NCBI RefSeq assembly: GCF_001655005.1
Contig: NZ_LXET01000013.1
Coordinates: forward strand, 168,471-232,470
Origin: Hafnia paralvei ATCC 29927
GTDB taxonomy: Bacteria > Pseudomonadota > Gammaproteobacteria > Enterobacterales > Enterobacteriaceae
DNA length: 64,000 nt
Direction of reading: 5' to 3'
The notes beneath the pieces were generated by a model. That model was not told the origin of the DNA, ran no database searches, and worked only from the letters and a program-made list of their open reading frames with translations. Of this stretch, positions 51,547 to 58,912 are shown in pieces. Made by a program: the position numbers and the translations under genes. Positions within the stretch are counted from its first letter, which is position 1; each line of letters starts with the position of its first letter.

Positions 51547-52251
51547 ATGGCACGAAAAACCAAAGAGCAAGCTCAAGAAACCCGGCTGCAAATACTTGAA
51601 GCCGCTGTAGTTGAGTTTTCCGCACGCGGGGTTTCAGCAACCTCGCTTACGGATATTGCCAACGCGGCAGGTGTGACACGTGGCGCAATCTATTGGCACT
51701 TTAAAAACAAAGTAGACCTTTTTAATGAGGTCTGGGATCTGACCGAATCAAAAGTCAGTGACTTAGAGATAGAGTATCAAACAAAGTACCCAGATAATCC
51801 ACTTAGGATTTTGCGCGAAATCCTAATTTATATCTTGGTCGCAACCGTTGACGATCCACGGCGTAAGGCGTTGATGGAAATTATATTTCATAAATGCGAA
51901 TTTGTCGGCGAGATGCGTTCTTTACGCGATATTCGCAGGATACTGTACCTCGAAAACTTTGAGCGTATAGAAAATGTGCTACGTAACTGTATCGAGTGTC
52001 AACAGTTGCCTGCTGAACTGAATACCCGACGTACGGCGATAATGATGCGCTCCTATATAACGGGTATAATGGAAAGCTGGCTTTTTATGCCTGAAAGCTT
52101 TGATCTTAAAGCAGAAGCGTCTCTAATGGTCGACAGCTTTATCGACATGATCAAGTACAGCGAATATTTGTTAAAGGGCGCTGTTAGCATGCCGTTTGAA
52201 GCGCCGGCATGTGCGGTGGCAATGACGCCGCTGAATAAAAGGAAAACATGA
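51547..52251 (+). CDS. acrR: TetR-family multidrug efflux repressor AcrR
   Basis: AcrR represses acrAB and itself and is released by dyes, bile salts and drugs. The 234 residues contain a TetR helix-turn-helix (SATSLTDIANAAGVTRGAIY, then WHFKNKVDLF) and a C-terminal ligand-binding domain. It is longer than E. coli AcrR (215), mainly by a C-terminal tail (AVSMPFEAPACAVAMTPLNK). The stop codon shares a base with the ychN start, so ychN is probably co-expressed. It lies just downstream of the 24-bp operator. Confidence 0.95.
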   Translation: MARKTKEQAQETRLQILEAAVVEFSARGVSATSLTDIANAAGVTRGAIYWHFKNKVDLFNEVWDLTESKVSDLEIEYQTKYPDNPLRILREILIYILVATVDDPRRKALMEIIFHKCEFVGEMRSLRDIRRILYLENFERIENVLRNCIECQQLPAELNTRRTAIMMRSYITGIMESWLFMPESFDLKAEASLMVDSFIDMIKYSEYLLKGAVSMPFEAPACAVAMTPLNKRKT

Positions 52252-52604
52252 TGCAAAAAATTGTTTTGATCGCCAACGGGGCTGGATATGGCCAAGAGTC
52301 TTTGTTTAATGCGCTGCGTTTAGCTATCGCGATGAAAGAGCAGCAGGGCGATATCGAACTGAAAGTATTTTTAATGTCTGATGCGGTAACATCTGGCTTG
52401 GCAGGCCAAAAACCTCACGAAGGGTATAACCTTCAGCAGATGATTGAGATTCTAACGGCCCAGCAAGTGCCATTTAAACTCTGTAAGACTTGCGCCGATG
52501 GGCGTGGTATTAGCGCTTTGCCACTGATTGACGGGGTAGAAATTGGTACTCTGGTTGAATTGGCACAGTGGACTCTGGCTGCCGATAAGGTGCTCACTTT
52601 CTGA
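52251..52604 (+). CDS. ychN: DsrE/DsrF-like sulfur-relay family protein YchN
   Basis: The 117 residues match E. coli YchN almost throughout (MQKIVLIANGAGYGQESLFN, then LFNALRLAIAM; C-terminus LVELAQWTLAADKVLTF). YchN is a homohexameric DsrE-fold protein of unknown function, related to sulfur-carrier proteins. The motif KLCKTCADGRGI contains a CxxC pair. The second ATG (52251) is chosen because it gives the E. coli length and a better distance from AGGA; an ATG at 52248 is the alternative. In E. coli ychN lies elsewhere; here it is coupled to acrR. Confidence 0.93.
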   Translation: MQKIVLIANGAGYGQESLFNALRLAIAMKEQQGDIELKVFLMSDAVTSGLAGQKPHEGYNLQQMIEILTAQQVPFKLCKTCADGRGISALPLIDGVEIGTLVELAQWTLAADKVLTF

Positions 52605-52781
52605 TCTTAATTTTTGCTGACGTACTGGACGATATGCGTTTTATTTCCACAGAGATATCGTCCTTAATTTTCGGCTTACCAAGCACCACAAAAATAGATT
52701 TTGTTTTCTCCTTTTCCCTATTCATTGTCTGAATATCTTCGTGCTACGCTAATCACTCCTCTTGTTAGATGATTTATTCCC

Positions 52782-55700
52782 ATGATGGCTGGCCGTATCA
52801 AATTTCGTCCTGCTCAGTTTGCTTGGCGTCCTCAGTTCTATCTGGTTGCGTTGCTCTTCAGCATACTGGCACTTTTAACCCCTAGTTATGCCTTGGCGCT
52901 CAACGGCGATATATTGACGCGCGCTGAAGTTCAGAGCCAGCTCGATGCGCTGAACAAACAAAAAACACTTTCCCCGGGAGAGAAACTTGCGCAGCAGGAT
53001 TTGAACCGTACGCTCGAATTTCTTGACGGCATAGATCGTCTCAAACAGGAAAACCAACAGCTAAAACAGCAGGTTCAGCAGGCACCGGTTAAATTAAATC
53101 AGGCTCTCAATGGTCTAGATTCCATCCGGCAGGCTGATAGCGAAGCAATCACGCGCACCTCACTCTCTACTCTGACGCTACGCCAGTTAGAAAACAAAAT
53201 GGGGACCACTCTGGATGCATTGCAGAGCGCACAGGAAGATTTAGCCAACTTTAACAGCCAGCTTATTTCTCTGCAGACTCAGCCAGAACGTGCGCAAAGC
53301 AGCATGATGGAGACGTCGCAGCAGATCCAGCAGATCCGTAATGCGCTCTCTGATCCGAGTAATATGCGCACTACGCAACAAAACATGCTGAATACGCAGA
53401 TGACAATGCTGAACATGTCGCTTGATTACCAGCGTCAGAGCCTCTCGGCGAATACCGCATTACAAGATTCTCTACAGAAGCAACGTGACTATGCCAATGC
53501 GCGCATTAACCAACTAGAGCGTATGGTTCAGTTGGTGCGCGAAGTGGAAAACGGTAAGCGTCTAACCCTGTCGGAGAAAACGGCGCAAGAAGCGCAAAAT
53601 CCTGACGATGCCACTCAGGACATCCAGCACGATCCCATTATTGGTCAAGAACTCGATATCAACCGTCAACTGAGTAAACGGCTGATTGAGGCGACCGAAG
53701 GCGTGAACGCGTTGGTGCAGGAAAATATTCGTATTAAGAATTGGCTCGATCGTTCTCTACAGGCCGAACGCAATCTGAAAGAGCAGATTACGGTGTTAAA
53801 AGGCAGTTTATTGTTGTCCCGCATTTTGTATCAGCAGCAGCAAAATCTGCCTACGGAAAAACTGACCAATAACGTTGCCGAGCAGATTGCCGATCTACGT
53901 TTAGAGCAGTTCGATATTAATGAAAAACGTGATGCCCTTTATCAGGGCAATGATTACGTTACACAGCTGATCAGCCAAAGCAAAGAAAAGCCTTCTGATG
54001 ACGTTGTCAGTGCGCTTGAAGATATTGTTGATGCACGCCGTGAGCTACTGGATCAACTGAATAAACAGTTGGGCAGCCAGCTCACCTTGGCAATAAGTTT
54101 GCAAATCAACCAGCAGCAATTGCTGAGTGTGAATGAGTATCTTCAGCATACGCTGACTCAGCAAATTTTTTGGGTAAGCAGTAATAAGCCAATGAACCTC
54201 AACTGGTTCATTGACTTACCCAGTGCTCTGAAGGGGCAATCTCATTCGCTGCATTTTGATCTCAAGCCAGGGGCTTTAGCTGAAGGCGCACTTAATTCGA
54301 TGTTTGTGCTCGTTCCTCTGCTCGTGCTTTTTGGTCTTTTCCGCTGGCGTTATCACAAAATAGATGAACTGCTGGAGAAATTGGGCAACGAAGTCGGGCA
54401 GCTTAAACGCGACACGCAATTACATACGCCCAAAGCGATTGGTCTCACCATGCTTAAGGGCTTACCGGGAACGTTATTAATTCTAGCATTCGGCTTTTGG
54501 TGCTATCGCTCAGATATCAGTATTAATAACTTTTTATGGTCGCTGTCGCTGCAGTTTGCGATGTTTTGGATGTTTATCACAACAACCTATCGCCTGCTTG
54601 AACCGGGAGGCGTATCGGAAAAACACTTTAATCTTTCTCCGCTGTTGTGTGCCCACTATCGCCGCGTGACTCGGCGGGTCGGTGTAGTTCTGATCCCACT
54701 CATTTTCTGGTGTGTACTGGGAGAAAAAGCCCCTCTGCGCTTGAGCGAAGATGTTATTGGTCAGGTGGTGGTACTGATCACATTAGGGCTAATCTCAGCC
54801 TTTGTGTTTCCTATCTGCCGTGATGCATGGCGAGAGAAGAATTCTCACACCGTGCGTTTAATCATGGTGACACTGCTCGCATTAACGCCGTTAGTGCTGA
54901 TGGTTCTAACGGCTTTCGGTTATCTGTATACGGCGCTCAGTTTAGGGATCCGCTGGCTGGATAGCCTGTATCTGATGATTTTCTGGACCGTCATCTATTC
55001 TTCCGCGATCCGAGGTTTGAGCGTGGCGGCGCGACGCTTAGCCTATCGACGCGCTCTGGCTCGTCGTCAGCAAAACGTGGCGAGAGAAGGGGCTGAAGGC
55101 CTTGAACCTGTCGAAGAGCCACCGCTGGCTATCGACCAAATCAACAGTCAGTCTCTGCGTTTGACTACCATGGTTCTGTTCCTGATTTTCGGTACCGTAC
55201 TGTATTGGATTTGGTCAGATTTGGTGACGGTTATCTCTTATCTCGATAGCATCACTTTATGGCATTACAGCAGTGGTTCTGGGGCGAGCCAGTCATTACA
55301 GGCGGTCACATTGGGCAGCGTATTGTTCGCGCTGCTATCGGTGGTTATTGCCTATGTACTGACGCGTAACTTGCCAGGCTTGTTAGAGGTGCTAGTGCTT
55401 TCTCGCCTCCAGATGCGACAGGGCTCCTCTTACGCAATTACCACGGTACTGACCTATCTCATCATCGTGATAGGAACGCTTATTTTCTTTAGCTCGCTTG
55501 GCGTATCGTGGGACAAACTGCAATTTCTCGCCGCTGGCCTATCCGTCGGGCTAGGCTTCGGTCTACAGGAGATTTTCGGTAACTTTATTTCGGGCCTGAT
55601 TATTTTATTTGAACGTCCGATCCGTATCGGAGACACCATCACTATTGGGACATTTTCGGGCACGGTAAGCCGAATTCGAATTCGTGCTACGACGATCACC

Positions 55701-56147
55701 GACTTTGATCGCAAAGAGGTCATCATCCCCAACAAAGCCTTTGTTACCGAGAGGCTGATTAACTGGTCACTGTCCGATACCACCACGCGAGTGCTGATAA
55801 AAGTGGGGGTTGCCTATGGCTCTGATCTGGACAAAGTGAAAAAGGTACTATTACAAGCGGCCAAGGAAAATCCACGCGTCATGACCGATCCTGAGCCGCA
55901 GGTATTCTTTTTGGCGTTTGGTGCCAGCACGTTAGATCATGAGTTGCGCTTGTATGTGCGCGAGCTGCGTGACCGTAGTTATACCGTCGACGAACTTAAC
56001 CGCCGTATTGATCAGCTATGCCGTGAGAATGATATCAATATTGCTTTCAATCAGTTGGAAGTGTATTTGCATAATCAGGAAGGTAAAGAGGTGCAGGTGG
56101 TCAAAAAAGACTTGGACGGTAGCGCTGGCGGTGAATCACTGGCGTAA
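52782..56147 (+). CDS. mscK: potassium-dependent mechanosensitive channel MscK (KefA)
   Basis: MscK is a large MscS-family channel that opens under membrane tension in high K+. The 1121 residues (1120 in E. coli) have a signal peptide (cleavage near ALA, about 40) and a long coiled-coil periplasmic domain (to about 490, rich in Q/L repeats such as RLKQENQQLKQQVQQ). About 11 membrane helices then end in the MscS pore (LSVGLGFGLQEIFGNFISGL) and a cytoplasmic cage. Two adjacent ATGs open the frame and neither has a clear ribosome site. Confidence 0.96.
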   Translation: MMAGRIKFRPAQFAWRPQFYLVALLFSILALLTPSYALALNGDILTRAEVQSQLDALNKQKTLSPGEKLAQQDLNRTLEFLDGIDRLKQENQQLKQQVQQAPVKLNQALNGLDSIRQADSEAITRTSLSTLTLRQLENKMGTTLDALQSAQEDLANFNSQLISLQTQPERAQSSMMETSQQIQQIRNALSDPSNMRTTQQNMLNTQMTMLNMSLDYQRQSLSANTALQDSLQKQRDYANARINQLERMVQLVREVENGKRLTLSEKTAQEAQNPDDATQDIQHDPIIGQELDINRQLSKRLIEATEGVNALVQENIRIKNWLDRSLQAERNLKEQITVLKGSLLLSRILYQQQQNLPTEKLTNNVAEQIADLRLEQFDINEKRDALYQGNDYVTQLISQSKEKPSDDVVSALEDIVDARRELLDQLNKQLGSQLTLAISLQINQQQLLSVNEYLQHTLTQQIFWVSSNKPMNLNWFIDLPSALKGQSHSLHFDLKPGALAEGALNSMFVLVPLLVLFGLFRWRYHKIDELLEKLGNEVGQLKRDTQLHTPKAIGLTMLKGLPGTLLILAFGFWCYRSDISINNFLWSLSLQFAMFWMFITTTYRLLEPGGVSEKHFNLSPLLCAHYRRVTRRVGVVLIPLIFWCVLGEKAPLRLSEDVIGQVVVLITLGLISAFVFPICRDAWREKNSHTVRLIMVTLLALTPLVLMVLTAFGYLYTALSLGIRWLDSLYLMIFWTVIYSSAIRGLSVAARRLAYRRALARRQQNVAREGAEGLEPVEEPPLAIDQINSQSLRLTTMVLFLIFGTVLYWIWSDLVTVISYLDSITLWHYSSGSGASQSLQAVTLGSVLFALLSVVIAYVLTRNLPGLLEVLVLSRLQMRQGSSYAITTVLTYLIIVIGTLIFFSSLGVSWDKLQFLAAGLSVGLGFGLQEIFGNFISGLIILFERPIRIGDTITIGTFSGTVSRIRIRATTITDFDRKEVIIPNKAFVTERLINWSLSDTTTRVLIKVGVAYGSDLDKVKKVLLQAAKENPRVMTDPEPQVFFLAFGASTLDHELRLYVRELRDRSYTVDELNRRIDQLCRENDINIAFNQLEVYLHNQEGKEVQVVKKDLDGSAGGESLA

Positions 56148-56160
56148 GTCGTTGCGAATA

Positions 56161-56187
56161 TAATAGGGAGCTGGCCACTCCCTATTA
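56161..56187. terminator. stem-loop between mscK and rsmS
   Basis: TAATAGGGAG and CTCCCTATTA pair perfectly around CTGGCCA. It separates two convergent genes. The U-tracts are poor on both sides, so termination efficiency is uncertain. Confidence 0.6.
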
Positions 56188-56202
56188 ATAAGGCTCAAGA
56201 CA

Positions 56203-56382
56203 TTACGAGTTGCTGAGTGGAAAAACGGCCTGACTATGTTTTAACGCTAACTTTGATTCATAGTCGCTTTTCACTATTTCCAAGGCCGCTAAGACCACTT
56301 CGGGGCCGAGGTCGTTACTTTCCAGCAGATAGATTAAATCTACAGCGAGCTGTACTTCAGCGGCGGCGTTCTCGAGCGACAT
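56203..56382 (-). CDS. rsmS: small regulator RsmS (YbaM)
   Basis: This 59-residue gene reads MSLENAAAEVQLAVDLIYLL, then ESNDLGPEVVLAALEIVKSD and YESKLALKHSQAVFPLSNS. The first 45 residues match E. coli YbaM (53 aa). The Pectobacterium homologue RsmS affects secreted-enzyme and secondary-metabolite production; the role elsewhere is unclear. AAGGAAT lies 4 bases before the ATG. It is between mscK and priC as in E. coli, with one extra gene inserted before priC. The C-terminus is longer than in E. coli. Confidence 0.9.
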   Translation of the reverse strand: MSLENAAAEVQLAVDLIYLLESNDLGPEVVLAALEIVKSDYESKLALKHSQAVFPLSNS

Positions 56383-56391
56383 TTCGATTCC

Positions 56392-56640
56392 TTAGTTTTT
56401 CAGCTTGCGGTAGATAAACAGCAGCAGCATAGCACCTAAAATTGAAATGATCAGGCTACCTATGTTAAAGCCGGTGACTGTACCCAAGCCGAAGAACGCG
56501 CTGATGTAGCCACCGACTAACGCACCGGCAATCCCCAAAATTACCGTCATAAAGAAACCGCCACCGTCTTTACCCGGCATGAACCATTTGGCGAGAATAC
56601 CCACGATGAGACCCAGAATAATCCAAGAAATGATGCCCAT
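56392..56640 (-). CDS. GlsB/YeaQ/YmgE family membrane protein
   Basis: The 82-residue protein has three hydrophobic helices (MGIISWIILGLIVGILAKWF, TVILGIAGALVGGYISAFF, GSLIISILGAMLLLFIYRKL). It carries the family motif WFMPGKDGGGFFMTVILGI between the first two. The family is stress-associated and often called transglycosylase-associated, but its biochemical role is unknown. It lies 9 bp upstream of rsmS on the same strand, possibly in one message. E. coli has its members (yeaQ, ymgE) elsewhere. Confidence 0.92.
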   Translation of the reverse strand: MGIISWIILGLIVGILAKWFMPGKDGGGFFMTVILGIAGALVGGYISAFFGLGTVTGFNIGSLIISILGAMLLLFIYRKLKN

Positions 56641-56739
56641 TTTTCTTCTCCCTTAAACGAATATTGCGTGCTGGCTCATTCTATTGGTTTATAAGATGAA
56701 GAGAATTATTTTCTATCTATATATAATATTTTCAGAATT

Positions 56740-57282
56740 TTAGGAAAACCCGAGCTCCAGTTGCTCTATTTGGTGTTCAATTTTTTTCAACGCCTGACGA
56801 CAGCGGCTAAGACGAGCCTCCAGGGCAACCAGCTCTTGCTGGATCCCTTGTTGCTGCACTAGCGTTTGGCATTGACCTAACTGACTTTCACGCTCATATA
56901 GCATATCGTTTAGACGCTGCTCGTACCCGCGTGTTTCTACCAATTGTTGCTGTAGAATCGATAGGGGAGAGCGCCGTTTTTTTCTGTCCTGACGGCGTAA
57001 TTGCTGCGTTGCGAGCTCGCGCTGGAGGGCTTCAATCTGTACCACCACTCGCTCAGCCAAGAAGCTGACCTGCTGCGGATGATTGCGTGCTACTTCATCA
57101 GAGAGCCGAGAGAAATTGCGCTGCAGTTCCTGCAAATAGTCTTTTAGTCCTGTTTCTGTACAGGCAAACAGCGCGCGATCAAAACGTGGCTGGTAGGTGG
57201 GCATATAGCTGCTGTTTTTCAGCGCCAGTTCCAGTTGAGTTATTCGTTGATCTAGAATTTGCAGAAGCTGCTGGCTTGACAT
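56740..57282 (-). CDS. priC: primosomal replication protein PriC (N'')
   Basis: PriC restarts stalled replication forks with Rep or PriA by loading DnaB. The 180 residues are mostly helical and rich in Gln, Arg and Leu, with the N-terminal LLQILDQRITQLELALK and the family segment RFDRALFACTETGLKDYLQE. E. coli PriC has 175 residues. It is divergent from ybaN, as in E. coli. No terminator is evident in the 99-bp gap to the GlsB-like gene. Confidence 0.94.
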   Translation of the reverse strand: MSSQQLLQILDQRITQLELALKNSSYMPTYQPRFDRALFACTETGLKDYLQELQRNFSRLSDEVARNHPQQVSFLAERVVVQIEALQRELATQQLRRQDRKKRRSPLSILQQQLVETRGYEQRLNDMLYERESQLGQCQTLVQQQGIQQELVALEARLSRCRQALKKIEHQIEQLELGFS

Positions 57283-57411
57283 CAGTGAGCCTTAACGGTG
57301 ATTGCTTTGGTTGAGTTAATTGCTGGGGCGGGTATCGCCAATGACTTTAAGTACGCAGCTCGTGTAACATCGAATGGTACTGGAGCCGCAGGGGATAGGG
57401 CAAGATACACC

Positions 57412-57792
57412 ATGCAACGTTTATTACTCATTATTTTAGGATGGACAGCTTTTGCTCTCGCCTGTTTAGGGGCTGTGCTGCCCTTGCTACCGACAACGCC
57501 GTTTTTGTTGGTTGCGGCTTGGTGTTTTTCCCGCTCATCACCACGCTTTCACCGTTGGCTGCTGTATAACTCTTGGTTTGGTGGCTATTTGCGTCACTGG
57601 CAAGAGCATCGAGGTTTGCCATCAGGAGCTAAGCCAAAGGCGATTGTTTTCATTATTCTGACGTTCGCGCTTTCATTGTGGTTGGTGAATCTGTGGTGGG
57701 TGCGTATTTTGTTGCTGGTTATTTTAACTGGCCTGCTATTCTTTATGTGGCGTCTGCCGGTTATTGATGCAGAGCAACAAAAAACGTCGTGA
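57412..57792 (+). CDS. ybaN: DUF454 inner-membrane protein YbaN
   Basis: The 126-residue protein has three to four hydrophobic segments and the DUF454 signature GAVLPLLPTTPFLLVAAWCF followed by SRSSPRFHRWL. Its function is unknown. The ATG at 57412 gives MQRLLLIILGWTAFALACLG, matching E. coli YbaN (125 aa). A frame open to 57298 adds 38 residues with no hydrophobic or conserved character and is rejected. It lies between divergent priC and downstream apt. Confidence 0.93.
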   Translation: MQRLLLIILGWTAFALACLGAVLPLLPTTPFLLVAAWCFSRSSPRFHRWLLYNSWFGGYLRHWQEHRGLPSGAKPKAIVFIILTFALSLWLVNLWWVRILLLVILTGLLFFMWRLPVIDAEQQKTS

Positions 57793-57979
57793 ACTAAACT
57801 CTTCAGTTGCATTTTTTCGCCAGTTTCAATAGATTTGAGCGTTTTCGTGCGCGGGTTACCTCCCTGTCCCTTGTTTCTATATCCGAATTTCGTTGACCTG
57901 AAAAGACAGGTTACGCATCGGGGGAAGTTCAGGTGGCTTGCGTTAGCCCGGACCCGCTGTTTTATCAGGCAACAATTTT

Positions 57980-58531
57980 ATGACCGCTACAGCACAACAA
58001 ATCGAATTCCTTAGAGAAAGCATTAAAACCATCCCGGACTACCCAAAACCAGGGATTTTGTTCCGTGATGTCACTAGCATGCTGGAAGACCCAAAGGCTT
58101 ATGCGCTGAGCATCGAGCTTCTGGTTGAACGCTACCGCCATGCGGGTGTCACTAAAGTCGTGGGTACTGAAGCTCGTGGTTTCCTGTTTGGTGCGCCTGT
58201 TGCACTGGCGCTTGGCGTAGGTTTTGTTCCTGTGCGTAAGCCGGGCAAACTCCCGCGTGCGACCCTGAGTGAAAGCTACGAATTGGAATACGGCACTGAT
58301 ACGCTGGAAATCCATCAGGATGCCATTCAGCCGGGCGATAACGTTCTGGTTGTTGACGATCTGCTGGCGACCGGCGGCACCATCGAAGCCACGGTCAAAC
58401 TGATCCGTCGTTTAGGTGGCGTGGTTACTGATGCTGCATTTATTATTGATTTACCTGACTTGGGTGGCGAAGCGCGCCTGACGGCTCAAGGGATCAACTG
58501 TTATAGTCTGGTAGACTTCTCCGGCCATTAA
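57980..58531 (+). CDS. apt: adenine phosphoribosyltransferase
   Basis: Apt salvages adenine to AMP with PRPP in the cytoplasm. The 183 residues, as in E. coli, contain PDYPKPGILFRDVTSML, the EARGFLFGAPVALALGVGFV region, and the PRPP-binding motif NVLVVDDLLATGGTIEATV (about 122-140). The ATG at 57980 is preceded by TTATCAGGCAAC. It stands alone upstream of dnaX with a terminator between. Confidence 0.97.
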   Translation: MTATAQQIEFLRESIKTIPDYPKPGILFRDVTSMLEDPKAYALSIELLVERYRHAGVTKVVGTEARGFLFGAPVALALGVGFVPVRKPGKLPRATLSESYELEYGTDTLEIHQDAIQPGDNVLVVDDLLATGGTIEATVKLIRRLGGVVTDAAFIIDLPDLGGEARLTAQGINCYSLVDFSGH

Positions 58532-58567
58532 TTTCTGCGGATAAGCCCCCGACTAAGAACAGATACC

Positions 58568-58591
58568 AAGCCTCGCGAATGCGGGGCTTTT
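58568..58591 (+). terminator. intrinsic terminator after apt
   Basis: AAGCC-T-CGC and GCG-G-GGCTT pair with one G:U-type position around GAAT and are followed by TT, then TGCATTTT. Confidence 0.75.
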
Positions 58592-58912
58592 GCATTTTAT
58601 CATCTTGGCGACGGAGGCTTTTTTTCTTCGCTGGCGCCGCGACTTCGCGTTTGTTTGTCTGAAAGTAATTAGGAATCAGCATAAAGCTACTGTTACAATA
58701 ACCGAATATGTCGCCCTCAAATGCGGCTAAGCTAATCAATAGTTGAGATTGTTCTGTTTGCCTCCACATATGATTCAACTATATGTCTCTGTCTAGAAAT
58801 CAGAGCGTAGGTAAACGGAATGAACCCCGGTCGGTATATGATAACCCCGATCAGCATCGCGGTTTTTGCAGTCATACTGAAATTACCCCTTACAAATCAA
58901 TGATGAGTATCA
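58592..58912. other. apt-dnaX intergenic region
   Basis: No gene is recognised in these 320 bp. The stretch should hold the dnaX promoter. A minus-strand frame at 58494-58778 overlaps the apt terminator and lacks family resemblance. Confidence 0.5.
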
